This document shows positions 51,647-60,683 of a DNA stretch of 64,000 nt, in pieces. The position numbers and the translations under genes were made by a program. Source of the DNA: Hafnia paralvei ATCC 29927 (GTDB lineage: Bacteria > Pseudomonadota > Gammaproteobacteria > Enterobacterales > Enterobacteriaceae); the NCBI RefSeq assembly GCF_001655005.1, contig NZ_LXET01000010.1:62001-126000 (forward strand), written 5' to 3'. Within the stretch, counting starts at the first letter, position 1; each line of letters begins with the position of its first letter. The notes beneath the pieces were generated by a model. The model had not been told where the DNA came from, made no database searches, and was given only the letters and a program-made list of their open reading frames with translations.

Positions 51647-52897
51647 ATGACAAACTCGAACCATAATCTGACTCGTCGTCGTTTGTTGCAGGGTGCTGCA
51701 GCTACCTGGTTTTTGAGCGTAAGCCGGGTAGGTTTTGCTGCGTCTGCACAGGTGATTGCTGTGAGGGTATGGCCATCGTCAACTTATACTCGAGTGACGT
51801 TGGAATCGAAAATTCCACTGAAATATAAACAGTTTGCATTAACTAACCCTAATCGCATCGTGGTGGATATCGAAGGTGTTCACCTTAATAGCGTATTGAA
51901 AGGGATTAGTCATCAGGTACAGTCGGGCGATCCCTATTTGAAAACGGCTCGCGTAGGGCAGTTTGACAAAAATACTGTGCGTCTGGTTTTAGAACTTAAG
52001 CAGGAAATCAGCCCTAAGCTGTTTACCCTTGCGCCTTTTGCTGAGTTTAACAATCGCTTAGTTGTTGATCTCTATCCAGCTAAAGGTTCTGCGGCAGAAG
52101 AATCAGATCCTTTGCTCGCATTGTTGGAAGATTATAACAAAGGTGATTTAGGCAAGAGCCTGCCGCCAGAGGGGCCACAGAAAGGGAAAGCAGGGCGCGA
52201 TAGACCGATTGTTATCATGCTAGATCCTGGTCACGGTGGTGAGGATCCCGGTGCAATTGGTAAAAACAAAACTCGCGAAAAAGATATTGTGCTGAAAATT
52301 GCGCGCCGGTTGAGTGCGCTAATTAAGAAACAGCCGAATATGCGTGTCTATATGACGCGTAACGAAGATGTGTTTATCCCACTTAAAGTACGCGTGGCTA
52401 AAGCGCGTAAACAGCGCGCAGATTTGTTCATTTCGATTCATGCAGACGCTTTTACTAGCCGTTCGGTGCGCGGCTCATCGGTGTTTGCACTTTCAACCAA
52501 AGGTGCGACCAGTGCAGCCGCTAAATTCTTGGCGCAGACGCAGAACGAATCAGATGAAATTGGTGGTGTAAGCCGCAGTGGCGATCAGTATCTTGACCAT
52601 ACTATTTTTGATTTGATGCAGACAGCCACGGTCAACGACAGTCTGAAGTTCGGCAAAGAAGTGCTCAAGAATATGGGACGAGTGAACAAACTGCATAAAA
52701 ACAGCGTTGAACAGGCTGGATTTGCAGTGCTTAAGGCTCCGGATATCCCTTCTATCTTGGTAGAAACCGCATTTATCAGTAACGTTGAGGAGGAGCGGAA
52801 GCTACGTACTAGCGCGTTCCAACAACAGGTTGCAGAGTCTATTTTGGCAGGCATTAAAGCTTATTTTGCCAATGGTGGAGAGTTGGCGAGGAGATAG
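51647..52897 (+). CDS. amiC: N-acetylmuramoyl-L-alanine amidase AmiC
   Basis: AmiC cuts the peptide stem from MurNAc and splits septal peptidoglycan so that daughter cells separate. The 416-residue precursor has a twin-arginine signal (TRRRLLQGAAATWFL), so it is exported by Tat. An AMIN targeting domain (~35-150) is followed by the Amidase_3 domain with zinc ligands in MLDPGHGGEDPGAIG (His, Glu), SIHADAF and the catalytic Glu in VETAFISNVEEE. In E. coli it is activated by NlpD. Confidence 0.96.
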   Translation: MTNSNHNLTRRRLLQGAAATWFLSVSRVGFAASAQVIAVRVWPSSTYTRVTLESKIPLKYKQFALTNPNRIVVDIEGVHLNSVLKGISHQVQSGDPYLKTARVGQFDKNTVRLVLELKQEISPKLFTLAPFAEFNNRLVVDLYPAKGSAAEESDPLLALLEDYNKGDLGKSLPPEGPQKGKAGRDRPIVIMLDPGHGGEDPGAIGKNKTREKDIVLKIARRLSALIKKQPNMRVYMTRNEDVFIPLKVRVAKARKQRADLFISIHADAFTSRSVRGSSVFALSTKGATSAAAKFLAQTQNESDEIGGVSRSGDQYLDHTIFDLMQTATVNDSLKFGKEVLKNMGRVNKLHKNSVEQAGFAVLKAPDIPSILVETAFISNVEEERKLRTSAFQQQVAESILAGIKAYFANGGELARR

Positions 52898-52993
52898 ACG
52901 TTCGCTATTGGTAGGGGGCGTTCGTCTGATATTACGGCGAAATGTACACGATGCTAGCGAGATTGGAGTGCTGACTACTCAAATTTTAGATAT

Positions 52994-53016
52994 AAAAAAA
53001 CACCCGTTAAGGTGTT
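52994..53016 (-). terminator. Terminator of the initiator tRNA operon
   Basis: On the minus strand AACACC-TTAACG-GGTGTT is followed by TTTTTT. It lies 22 bp after the last tRNA gene. It also faces amiC from the other side. Confidence 0.78.
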
Positions 53017-53037
53017 GATTTACTTCAGTATGAAAAT

Positions 53038-53114
<77 letters not shown>

Positions 53115-53186
53115 TCCGACATACTGCTTTTTCTTCTTTCGTTCTTTTTTTTTCTTTCTTAAGTCAACTTTCTATGAAGTTGAAGT

Positions 53187-53263
<77 letters not shown>

Positions 53264-53317
53264 TCCGGTTACTACTTTTATTTTTATATACTGCTATGTA
53301 CTTCTTTTTCATCGGTT

Positions 53318-53394
<77 letters not shown>

Positions 53395-53408
53395 TCCGAT
53401 GAGGGCGA

Positions 53409-53436
53409 ACTATACACTCGATAGAATTTGATGCAA
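53409..53436 (-). promoter_or_regulatory. Promoter of the initiator tRNA operon
   Basis: On the minus strand -35 TTGCAT (53431-53436) and -10 TATAGT (53409-53414) are 16 bp apart. The discriminator after the -10 is GC-rich (TCGCCCTC), as in promoters under stringent control by ppGpp and DksA. Confidence 0.82.
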
Positions 53437-53609
53437 GAATTTTTTGACAAACATCACTCATTTATCAATTTGATGCATGTTTTTTAATCATGCAGGGCTA
53501 TTTTTAATCGATGTTGCCGACTTCTCGTTTTTTTAGTGGGGAGAATTCCTTTCGTGCGGCGGGTTTGTTATCGTGCGGCGGTGGTTATTTGGTTTCTAGA
53601 GAGCGTGAG

Positions 53610-54725
53610 ATGAAAGGTCGTTGGGGACAATATGTAGTTGGTGGACTGTTGGTTGCGTTGCTGGCGGGGTGTTCGTCCCGTCCAACGGATAAAGGCCAGC
53701 AATATAAGGATGGGAAGATTAACGATCCGTTGGAGCTCGTTAATAGGCCGAACGCAAAAGGAAAACCGGTTAACGGAAAGGATTTCTCCGATCAGCTCAC
53801 CGCAATCCAGCGTGCTTCGCCTTCTCTCTATAATAGAAACAACGATACTTTCCAAGCGGTCACTAACTGGCTACGTGCGGGAGCCGATACACGTCAGCTT
53901 TCCCAGTTTGGGTTGAACGCCTACCAGATGGAAGGTATGGATAATTTTGGTAACGTGCAGTTCACGGGCTATTACACGCCGGTGATTGAAGCGCGCTACA
54001 CGCGTCAGGGCGAGTTCCAGTATCCGCTCTATCGTATGCCGAGCAAAGGTAAGAACCGCCGTTTACCGGAGCGCTCTGCTATTTATTCCGGCGCATTAGA
54101 TAACCGAAATCTTGAAATCGGTTATAGCAATTCGATTATGGATAATTTCATGATGGAAGTGCAGGGGAGCGGTTATGTGGATTACGGCGATGGCCGTCCG
54201 TTAACTTTCTTTGGTTATTCCGGCAAAAACGGCCATGCCTATCGCAGTATTGGGAAGGTGTTGATTGACCGTGGCGAAGTTGCACGCGAAGAGATGTCGA
54301 TGCAGGCAATTCGTAAATGGGCTGATAATCATTCTGCGGCTGAGGTTCGTGAGCTGCTGGAACAGAATCCTTCTTTCGTGTTCTTTAAGCCAGAAATGTA
54401 TGCGCCAGTGAAAGGGGCGAGCGGTGTGCCTTTAGTCGCTAAGGCCTCCGTGGCTTCCGATCGTTCGCTTATTCCGGCAGGGTCTACGTTGCTGGCAGAA
54501 GTGCCACTATTGGATAACCAAGGCAAATTTACCGGAAAGTATGAAATGCGTTTGATGGTGGCTCTGGACGTGGGCGGGGCGATCAAAGGACAACACTTCG
54601 ATATCTATCAAGGTATTGGACCAGAAGCAGGCCATGCGGCTGGTTTCTATAATCACTATGGCCGTGTCTGGGTGCTGAAAACGCCACAAAGCGGTGGACC
54701 GCTGTTCAGCGCGTATAATCGGTAA
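53610..54725 (+). CDS. mltA: Membrane-bound lytic murein transglycosylase A, MltA
   Basis: MltA is an outer-membrane lipoprotein that cleaves glycan strands to 1,6-anhydro-MurNAc ends. The 371-residue precursor has lipobox LLAGC with Cys21. It carries FTGYYTPVIEAR, YPLYRMP, SNSIMDNFMMEVQGSGYVD, NGHAYRSIGKVLIDRGEV, LLEQNPSFVFF and the catalytic Asp in ALDVGGAIKGQHFDIYQG. I start at the ATG at 53610 (MKGRW, as in E. coli), which gives a proper lipoprotein signal; the 33-codon extension is rejected. Confidence 0.95.
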   Translation: MKGRWGQYVVGGLLVALLAGCSSRPTDKGQQYKDGKINDPLELVNRPNAKGKPVNGKDFSDQLTAIQRASPSLYNRNNDTFQAVTNWLRAGADTRQLSQFGLNAYQMEGMDNFGNVQFTGYYTPVIEARYTRQGEFQYPLYRMPSKGKNRRLPERSAIYSGALDNRNLEIGYSNSIMDNFMMEVQGSGYVDYGDGRPLTFFGYSGKNGHAYRSIGKVLIDRGEVAREEMSMQAIRKWADNHSAAEVRELLEQNPSFVFFKPEMYAPVKGASGVPLVAKASVASDRSLIPAGSTLLAEVPLLDNQGKFTGKYEMRLMVALDVGGAIKGQHFDIYQGIGPEAGHAAGFYNHYGRVWVLKTPQSGGPLFSAYNR

Positions 54726-54746
54726 TAAAATCATCTATCGTAATGA

Positions 54747-54779
54747 CCCCCTCTTTCTCTGATAACGAGAAAGAGGGGG
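54747..54779. terminator. Strong hairpin between mltA and tcdA
   Basis: A perfect 13-bp stem (CCCCCTCTTTCTC / GAGAAAGAGGGGG, 7-nt loop) begins 22 bp after the mltA stop. There is no T run on either strand. It may be a Rho-dependent end or an RNA-stabilising structure. Confidence 0.6.
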
Positions 54780-54809
54780 GGATCAAGAATTTCTAAGGTA
54801 ATAAATCCA

Positions 54810-55622
54810 ATGACAGCATCTTTTTCCGACGCTTATCTGCAGCGCTTTAGCGGTATCGCTCGTCTATATGGCCAGCATGCGTTGGGTGTTTTCTCTCAGG
54901 CGCACGTATGCGTTATCGGTATTGGTGGCGTGGGATCGTGGGCGGCAGAGGCGTTAGCGCGCACAGGGATTGGTGCTATTACGTTGATCGATATGGACGA
55001 TGTCTGCGTGACGAATACCAATCGGCAGATCCACGCTTTACGTAGCAATGTTGGGCAGGCGAAAACGGAAGTGGTGGCTGCGCGCATTCGAGAAATTAAC
55101 CCAGAGTGCCAAGTGACCTGTATCGACGATTTCATTACACCAGATAATGTTGATCAACTGATTGATAGTCGTTTTAGCTATGTCATTGATGCTATTGATA
55201 GCGTACGTCCTAAAGCTGCTCTTTTGGCCTATTGCCGCCGATTTAAGATCCCGATAGTCACCACCGGCGGTGCAGGTGGACAGATTGATCCTACGCGGAT
55301 TGAAGTTGCCGATCTTGCCAAAACGATTCAGGATCCTTTGGCAGCTAAACTGCGTGAACGCTTGAAGAATGATTTCAACGTGGTGAAAAACAGCAAAGGA
55401 AAGCTGGGAATTGACTGCGTATTTTCGACGGAACCGCTGGTATACCCACAGCCTGACGGAAGCGTATGTGCTTCGCGTAGCACGGCTGAAGGGCCAAAAC
55501 GGATGGATTGTGCTTCAGGTTTTGGTTCGGTCACGATGGTGACGGCAACGTTTGGTTTTGTTGCCGTCGCGCATGCGATTAAGAAGATGTTAGCGAAAGC
55601 TGAGCGTGAGGCCGCGTTATAG
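54810..55622 (+). CDS. tcdA: tRNA threonylcarbamoyladenosine dehydratase TcdA
   Basis: TcdA (CsdL) is an E1-like enzyme that uses ATP to cyclise t6A at position 37 of tRNAs to ct6A. The 270-residue protein has the nucleotide motif VIGIGGVGSWAAEALARTG (~32-50), LIDMDDVCVTNTNRQ, DAIDSVRPKAALLAYCRR, TTGGAGGQIDPT and a C-terminal membrane-associated helix. Its 3' end overlaps that of csdE by 6 bp on the other strand. The neighbouring CsdA-CsdE pair is linked to its activity in E. coli. Confidence 0.95.
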   Translation: MTASFSDAYLQRFSGIARLYGQHALGVFSQAHVCVIGIGGVGSWAAEALARTGIGAITLIDMDDVCVTNTNRQIHALRSNVGQAKTEVVAARIREINPECQVTCIDDFITPDNVDQLIDSRFSYVIDAIDSVRPKAALLAYCRRFKIPIVTTGGAGGQIDPTRIEVADLAKTIQDPLAAKLRERLKNDFNVVKNSKGKLGIDCVFSTEPLVYPQPDGSVCASRSTAEGPKRMDCASGFGSVTMVTATFGFVAVAHAIKKMLAKAEREAAL

Positions 55623-56051
55623 ATAGTTTTTCGCGATACTTTTGATACCCGCTGCCAGCGAATTTAAACCGCTGGCGCGTGATGAGCTCAGCTGTTCCAA
55701 AATATTAAGCTGTTGGAATAGCGTCAGCGGATCGTTGTCTATGATTTGCTGTGGCGTTTTGCCTTCAGCGCCGGTCAGTAATATAGCCAACAGGCCTTTC
55801 ACAATTCGGCCATCGCTATCGCCGTAGTAGTGCATCGTCCCATCTTCAAGCAACTCTCCGCCCAACCATACCTGATTTTCACAGCCGGCCAGTTCGGTCT
55901 TTTGTTGCTTCAACTCTGGCGGCAGTGGTGGTAATTCCCGTGCCAGCAGAATGATTTGGCGGTAGCGTTCTTCCCACAGCTTCAGCGCATCAAAACGTGC
56001 GATTAACATATCTGGGGTCAATATGCGGCCAAAAGAGTGTGGGGCGATCAT
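55617..56051 (-). CDS. csdE: Sulfur acceptor protein CsdE
   Basis: CsdE accepts persulfide sulfur from the desulfurase CsdA. The 144-residue SufE-like protein has the acceptor cysteine in LAGCENQVWLG (about Cys57) and DGRIVKGLLAILL. It is read after csdA, whose stop overlaps its start as ATGA. It converges with tcdA. Confidence 0.94.
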   Translation of the reverse strand: MIAPHSFGRILTPDMLIARFDALKLWEERYRQIILLARELPPLPPELKQQKTELAGCENQVWLGGELLEDGTMHYYGDSDGRIVKGLLAILLTGAEGKTPQQIIDNDPLTLFQQLNILEQLSSSRASGLNSLAAGIKSIAKNYL

Positions 56052-57280
56052 GCGAGATCCTCGTCGTTCAAGATAGATAGTGCGTAGTTTACCGCTTTTA
56101 CTAATGCAGTAACGTCTTCTGGCCGATTATAAGGCGCAAACGAGGCGCGCAGGGAACCCGTGATGCCTAATGCTTGAATCAATGGTTGAGCGCAGTGCTG
56201 GCCTGCACGAAGAGCGATACCTTGCTCTGCCACTAACGTGACCAAATCGCTGTGATGAACTCCCTCAATATTGAAAGCGAGCAGCGCAGAATTTGGGGCG
56301 CGGTAGCTGGTAAAACCGGTTATCTGCCTAAGCTGCCGTTCAGCGTCTTCTGCTAGCGCTACGCTGTAGGTTTCTGCGGCGTTTAAATCAAACTGCTGTA
56401 GCCACTCTAATACCGCTGAAAATCCGATAACTCCGGCGATATTTGGCGTTCCTGCTTCGAAACGGTGTGGAATTCTTTGCTCTGTAAAGCCCTCAAATCC
56501 GGCTTTAGTTAGCATTTTTCCGCCACCTTGCCATGCGTGCATCTGCTCGAGATATACCGTTTTTCCGTACAACACGCCGACGCCCGTCGGGCCATACATT
56601 TTATGAGCAGAAAAAGCATAGAAATCAACATCGAGTTCGCTGACGTTCAGTGGGTGATGAACCACCCCTTGAGCTCCATCGATCATCACCGGCGTACCAT
56701 TCTGATGGGCGAGCTGTAACGCATAGGTAAGATCGGGGCAGCCGCCGGTAACGTTCGACATTTGCCCTAAGGCCATTAGCTTCGTGCGAGGTGAAAGCAG
56801 TGCGGGTAACAGGCTTAAGTCCGGCAAACCCTGCGCATTAACGGGAAGTTTGATGACGTTGGCATCGCACTGTTCAGCCACCATCAGCCAGGGGATCAGA
56901 TTCGCGTGGTGCTCAGCTTCGCTCACCAAAATTTCGTCACCGGCACGTAGAATTGGGCGTAGGTAACTCTGCGCCACCAAATTAATCGCCTCGGTGGTAC
57001 CTTTGGTCCAGACGATGTCATTGGCACTTGGCGCATGCAGTAGTTCGGCAACGTACTGACGTGCTGACTCATAGCGCTGAGTCAGTCTGAGAGCCGCTTG
57101 ATGCTGGCTGCGGTGAACGGTAGCGGCACTACCAGCGTAATAGTCCTGACTCGCATTTATCAACGTCTGAGGCTTGAGAGCGGTGGCGGCGCTATCGAGA
57201 TACACCGCGTGTTGCTGGCTATCGCTGGTGGCGAGAGCAGGAAAGTGGCCGCGAAAGGCTAAATAATCGAAGGATGTCAT
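56048..57280 (-). CDS. csdA: Cysteine desulfurase CsdA
   Basis: CsdA is a pyridoxal-phosphate enzyme that takes sulfur from cysteine (and cysteine sulfinate) and passes it to CsdE. The 410-residue protein has YLDSAATALKP, HRSQHQAALRLTQRYE, TKGTTEAINLVAQS, AEHHANLIPW, DGAQGVVHHP, the PLP lysine in FYAFSAHKMYGPTGVG and the catalytic cysteine in LRAGQHCAQPL. AGGAA upstream supports the ATG. It forms a two-gene operon with csdE. Confidence 0.95.
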   Translation of the reverse strand: MTSFDYLAFRGHFPALATSDSQQHAVYLDSAATALKPQTLINASQDYYAGSAATVHRSQHQAALRLTQRYESARQYVAELLHAPSANDIVWTKGTTEAINLVAQSYLRPILRAGDEILVSEAEHHANLIPWLMVAEQCDANVIKLPVNAQGLPDLSLLPALLSPRTKLMALGQMSNVTGGCPDLTYALQLAHQNGTPVMIDGAQGVVHHPLNVSELDVDFYAFSAHKMYGPTGVGVLYGKTVYLEQMHAWQGGGKMLTKAGFEGFTEQRIPHRFEAGTPNIAGVIGFSAVLEWLQQFDLNAAETYSVALAEDAERQLRQITGFTSYRAPNSALLAFNIEGVHHSDLVTLVAEQGIALRAGQHCAQPLIQALGITGSLRASFAPYNRPEDVTALVKAVNYALSILNDEDLA

Positions 57281-57470
57281 GCGGAATAATTCCTCGTTGC
57301 AGGCCGCTTTGTTATTGAGCCAGATGATGGTACAGCAAGATTAATCTGAATAATCCGACAGTTTTCTGGCAAAGCTGAAATAGCTTGTTATGCTTTTAAC
57401 TACTGGCAAATGAATGTGCCGGAGATAAAAAGAGCGTTAGTAGCGCATTTTAAACTGCAAGGAGTAAATC

Positions 57471-57692
57471 ATGAAGAAATTAGGTGCTGTTTTATCCGCC
57501 GTGATGTTTACCTTCGTACTGGCTGGGTGTTCAAGCAATTATGTCATGCACACCAACGATGGTCGCACCATTGTGAGCGATGGTAAACCTCAGGTGGATA
57601 ACGAAACCGGAATGATTAGCTACAAAGATGCTAACGGCAATCAGCAGCAAATTAACCGTAACGACGTAAAAGAAATGACTGAGAGTAACTAA
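57471..57692 (+). CDS. ygdI: Small lipoprotein YgdI
   Basis: The 73-residue precursor has a lipoprotein signal ending LAGC (Cys20). It is followed by an SH3-like YgdI/YgdR domain with YVMHTNDGRTIVSDGKP and DNETGMISYKDANGNQQQINRNDV. AGGAG lies upstream of the ATG. Function unknown; it is an outer-membrane lipoprotein by prediction. It sits between csdA and the gcvB/gcvA pair, as in E. coli. Confidence 0.94.
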   Translation: MKKLGAVLSAVMFTFVLAGCSSNYVMHTNDGRTIVSDGKPQVDNETGMISYKDANGNQQQINRNDVKEMTESN

Positions 57693-57724
57693 TTAAATTT
57701 ATCTAAATCAACGTCGTAGCAAGA

Positions 57725-57752
57725 AAAAACGCTGGCCTTGGCTGGCGTTTTT
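57725..57752 (+). terminator. Terminator of ygdI
   Basis: The stem AAAAACGCTGGC / GCTGGCGTTTTT (two G-U pairs, loop CTTG) ends in a T run. It lies 32 bp after the ygdI stop and back to back with the gcvB terminator. Confidence 0.85.
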
Positions 57753-57755
57753 GCT

Positions 57756-57953
57756 AAAAAAAAGCACCGCAATTTGCGGTGCTACTAATCACTATGGACA
57801 GACAGGGTAAATGTACAGGAAGTGAAAAAAAGAGTAGCAGAGCTACTATGTCTGAAATCGTCAGACAACTTGCAAACACAACATCACAACCACAAAGCCA
57901 AAAGCATTCAGGAACTCAATCCACAAACACTTTTTCGTTCCGGCTCGGGAAGT
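57756..57953 (-). ncRNA. gcvB: GcvB small regulatory RNA
   Basis: On the minus strand this ~198-nt segment follows the E. coli GcvB sequence closely. It begins ACTTCCCGAGCCGGAACGAA, has the GU-rich R1 seed (GGTTGTGATGTTGTGTTTGC), a hairpin ending GTAGCTCTGCTAC, the conserved CACTTCCTGTACATTTACCC and CTGTCTGTCCATAGTGATTA, and a terminator AGCACCGCA / TGCGGTGCT plus T run. GcvB is an Hfq-dependent RNA that represses many amino-acid and peptide transport genes. R1 is shorter than in E. coli because one TTGTTG-type unit is missing. Divergent from gcvA as in E. coli. Confidence 0.95.
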
Positions 57954-57959
57954 GGCGCC

Positions 57960-57988
57960 ACTATAGGTATTTGCTGGCCTATCCTCAA
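57960..57988 (-). promoter_or_regulatory. gcvB promoter
   Basis: On the minus strand -35 TTGAGG (57983-57988) and -10 TATAGT (57960-57965) have a 17-bp spacer. Transcription would start at 57953 after a GGCGCC discriminator. On the other strand TATAAT at 57998-58003 is the likely gcvA -10, so the promoters lie back to back, where GcvA is expected to bind. Confidence 0.82.
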
Positions 57989-58077
57989 CGGACAATTTAT
58001 AATGGCTCGGATAAAAAAAACTAATGGGTAAATAAACGGTTAATTATCTGCAACCGTTTGATAAAAAGTGGCCAGCC

Positions 58078-58995
58078 ATGTCTAAACGATTACCACCACT
58101 AAACTCACTGCGCGTGTTTGATGCGGCAGCCCGACATCTCAGCTTTACCAAGGCTGCAGAGGAGCTGTTTGTTACTCAGGCGGCGGTCAGTCATCAGATA
58201 AAATCATTGGAAGATTTCCTTGGGCTGAAGCTATTTCGCCGGCGTAATCGTTCGTTACTGCTAACGGAAGAGGGCCAAAGTTATTACCTCGATATCAAAG
58301 AAATTTTCTCATCTCTTAACGAAGCCACGCGCAAACTACAGGCACGCAGTGCAAAAGGCGCATTGACAGTCAGCTTGCCGCCAAGCTTCGCTATTCAGTG
58401 GCTTGTGCCACGCCTTTCAGGTTTTAATACGGCGTATCCTGGTATCGACGTGCGTATTCAAGCTGTAGATCGTGAAGAAGGTAAATTGGCTGACGACGTC
58501 GATGTCGCGATTTTTTATGGACGCGGGCATTGGCCAGGGCTGCGCGTAGAGCGTCTCTATGCTGAATATTTGCTCCCAGTTTGTTCACCACAGTTATTAT
58601 TGAGCGAACATCCGCTAAAAGATCCGGCCGATATGGCTTATCATACACTTCTGCATGATACGTCACGTCGAGACTGGTTGGCTTACACCCGTCAATTAGG
58701 GTTACAGCATATTAATGTTCAGCAAGGCCCGATCTTTAGCCACAGTGCTATGGTCGTTCAGGCTGCGGTGCATGGCCAAGGTATTGCGTTGGTCAATAAC
58801 GTGATGGCACAGACTGAAATTGAGGCAGGCCGGTTGGTTTGTCCATTTAACGATGTATTAATTAGCAAAAATTCGTTCTATTTGGTTTGTCAGGATAGTC
58901 AGGCGGAGCTCGGCAAAATTGCGGCCTTCCGTCAATGGATCCTTGCTCGTGCTGCCAGCGAGCAGGAAAAATTCCGTTTTCGTTATGAATCTTAG
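58078..58995 (+). CDS. gcvA: LysR-type regulator GcvA
   Basis: GcvA activates or represses the glycine-cleavage operon gcvTHP and activates gcvB. The 305-residue protein has the N-terminal winged helix-turn-helix (LNSLRVFDAAARHLSFTKAAEELFVTQAAVSHQIKSLE, residues 7-44, typical of LysR proteins) and an effector domain with SLPPSFAIQWLVPRL and GQGIALVNN. It is almost identical in these parts to E. coli GcvA. Divergent from gcvB. Confidence 0.95.
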   Translation: MSKRLPPLNSLRVFDAAARHLSFTKAAEELFVTQAAVSHQIKSLEDFLGLKLFRRRNRSLLLTEEGQSYYLDIKEIFSSLNEATRKLQARSAKGALTVSLPPSFAIQWLVPRLSGFNTAYPGIDVRIQAVDREEGKLADDVDVAIFYGRGHWPGLRVERLYAEYLLPVCSPQLLLSEHPLKDPADMAYHTLLHDTSRRDWLAYTRQLGLQHINVQQGPIFSHSAMVVQAAVHGQGIALVNNVMAQTEIEAGRLVCPFNDVLISKNSFYLVCQDSQAELGKIAAFRQWILARAASEQEKFRFRYES

Positions 58996-59052
58996 TTATT
59001 TTTTGCAGGCAGTTAAAAGCAGCGTACAGCGGCTTAATGTAAGGTAATCGGG

Positions 59053-59448
59053 ATGAGTAGTCGTTCAATGATGATTTTTGCCGCGATTAGCGGTTTTGTT
59101 TTTGTCGCACTTGGGGCATTTGGCGCTCATGTATTGAGCCGCACCTTAGGCGTGGCGGAAATGGATTGGCTGCATACAGGATTGCAGTATCAGGGGATTC
59201 ACACGTTGGCAATTCTTGGGTTGGCAGCCTTAATGCAGCGTCGTAAGAACCTATGGTTTTATTGGAGCAGCGCTTTATTAGCATTGGGCACTGTGTTGTT
59301 TTGTGGAAGTCTTTATTGTCTTGCGCTGTCGCATCTTAAATTGTGGGTGTATATCACGCCTATCGGCGGCGTTTGCTTTTTAGTCGGTTGGGCCTTGATG
59401 CTTGTTGGGGCTCTACGCATGAGGAAAAGGGCGGAACGCCATGAATAA
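59053..59448 (+). CDS. ygdD: DUF423 inner-membrane protein YgdD
   Basis: The 131-residue protein has four hydrophobic helices. The DUF423 pattern includes GAFGAHVL, WLHTGLQYQGIHTLAIL, LFCGSLYCLAL and ITPIGGVCFLVGWALM. Function unknown. AAGG lies 8 nt before the ATG. Its 3' end overlaps rlmM by 8 bp, so the two are co-expressed, as in E. coli. Confidence 0.93.
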   Translation: MSSRSMMIFAAISGFVFVALGAFGAHVLSRTLGVAEMDWLHTGLQYQGIHTLAILGLAALMQRRKNLWFYWSSALLALGTVLFCGSLYCLALSHLKLWVYITPIGGVCFLVGWALMLVGALRMRKRAERHE

Positions 59449-60586
59449 ATTAGCTTTATATTGCCGCCCAGGATTCGAAAAAGAATGTGCAGCAGAAATT
59501 ACCGAGAAGGCTGCAGCTCTGGAAGTTTTTGGTTTTCCAAGAGTTAAAGAGAATAGTGGTTACGTAACTTTTGAATGCTATCAGCACGAAGATGCCGATA
59601 AGCTTGCTAAGAATCTGCCTTTTCGCGAGCTGATTTTTGCTCGCCAGATGATTGTAGTGGGCGAACTGCTGAAAGATCTGCCAACCGATGACCGCGTGTC
59701 GCCGATTGTTGGCATGCTGATGAATGTGGTTGAAGGTGCGGGCGAACTGCGCGTAGAAGTGCCTGATACCAACGAAAGTAAAGAGCTGATGAAGTTCTGC
59801 CGTAAGTTTACGGTTCCGCTGCGTGCTGCGCTGCGTGAGCAAAAGATCTTATTGAAGAATGAAAACGCGCATCGCCCTGTGGTACATGTGTTCTTTATTG
59901 CGCCAGGCTGTTGCTATGTGGGGTATTCCTACAGTAACAACAATTCGCCGTTCTATATGGGAATTCCTCGTTTGAAATTCCCCTCTGATGCGCCGAGCCG
60001 TTCTACGCTTAAGCTGGAAGAAGCGCTGCACGTATTTATTCCACACGATGAGTGGGATGAGCGGCTAGCTGGAGGCATGAAAGCCGTCGATTTGGGCGCC
60101 TGTCCAGGGGGCTGGACCTATCAGCTAGTGAAGCGCAGCATGTGGGTGCATTCTGTGGACAACGGCCCAATGGCACCTAGCTTGATGGATACCGGTCAAG
60201 TGACACATCATAAAGCCGATGGTTTTAAATTCGAACCACCGCACACTAATGGCGTTGATTGGCTGGTCTGTGACATGGTTGAGAAACCCGCGAAGGTTTC
60301 TAACTTAATGGCGCACTGGCTGGTTAATGGTTGGTGCCGTGAGGCGATCTTCAATCTTAAATTGCCTATGAAGAAGCGTTATGAAGAAGTGAGCCAAAAT
60401 CTGGCGATACTTGCGCAAACGCTAAAAGATAATGGCATTAATGCGCAAATTGCAGCGAAGCAGCTCTATCATGATCGCGAAGAAATTACGGTACACGTGC
60501 GCCGAATTTGGGGCGCCATTCCTGGTCGTCGGGATGAGCGTGAACTTAATCGTCGTATGCAGCTTAAGAATAGCCATAACGGTTAA
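59441..60586 (+). CDS. rlmM: 23S rRNA 2'-O-ribose methyltransferase RlmM
   Basis: RlmM methylates the ribose of C2498 in 23S rRNA using S-adenosylmethionine. The 381-residue protein has an N-terminal THUMP-like domain (CRPGFEKECAAEI, NSGYVTFECYQ), HVFFIAPGCCYVGYSYSNNNSPFYMGIPRLKFPSDAPSRS-type conserved core, the SAM motif VDLGACPGGWTYQL (~218-231), VCDMVEKP and IFNLKLPMKKRYEEV. The C-terminal tail is ~15 residues longer than in E. coli. Confidence 0.95.
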   Translation: MNKLALYCRPGFEKECAAEITEKAAALEVFGFPRVKENSGYVTFECYQHEDADKLAKNLPFRELIFARQMIVVGELLKDLPTDDRVSPIVGMLMNVVEGAGELRVEVPDTNESKELMKFCRKFTVPLRAALREQKILLKNENAHRPVVHVFFIAPGCCYVGYSYSNNNSPFYMGIPRLKFPSDAPSRSTLKLEEALHVFIPHDEWDERLAGGMKAVDLGACPGGWTYQLVKRSMWVHSVDNGPMAPSLMDTGQVTHHKADGFKFEPPHTNGVDWLVCDMVEKPAKVSNLMAHWLVNGWCREAIFNLKLPMKKRYEEVSQNLAILAQTLKDNGINAQIAAKQLYHDREEITVHVRRIWGAIPGRRDERELNRRMQLKNSHNG

Positions 60587-60616
60587 GTGATATATCCAGC
60601 ATTTCTTTGATACACG

Positions 60617-60640
60617 AAAGGAGCCGAAAGGCTCCTTTTT
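60617..60640 (+). terminator. Terminator of ygdD-rlmM
   Basis: The stem AAAGGAGCC / GGCTCCTTT with a GAAA loop is followed by T residues, 30 bp after the rlmM stop. Confidence 0.88.
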
Positions 60641-60683
60641 GCTCGGTGAGCTGAAAACTACTGCTTTATGTGCAGGTGATAAC

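Noticed and set aside
53511..53609. 33-codon extension of MltA
   Set aside because: A lipoprotein signal peptide must be at the N terminus; MKGRW at 53610 fits both that and the family.
57779..58031. Two small overlapping open frames between ygdI and gcvA
   Set aside because: They lie antisense over the gcvB RNA gene and its promoter; the conservation is that of the RNA, and no ribosome binding site is seen.
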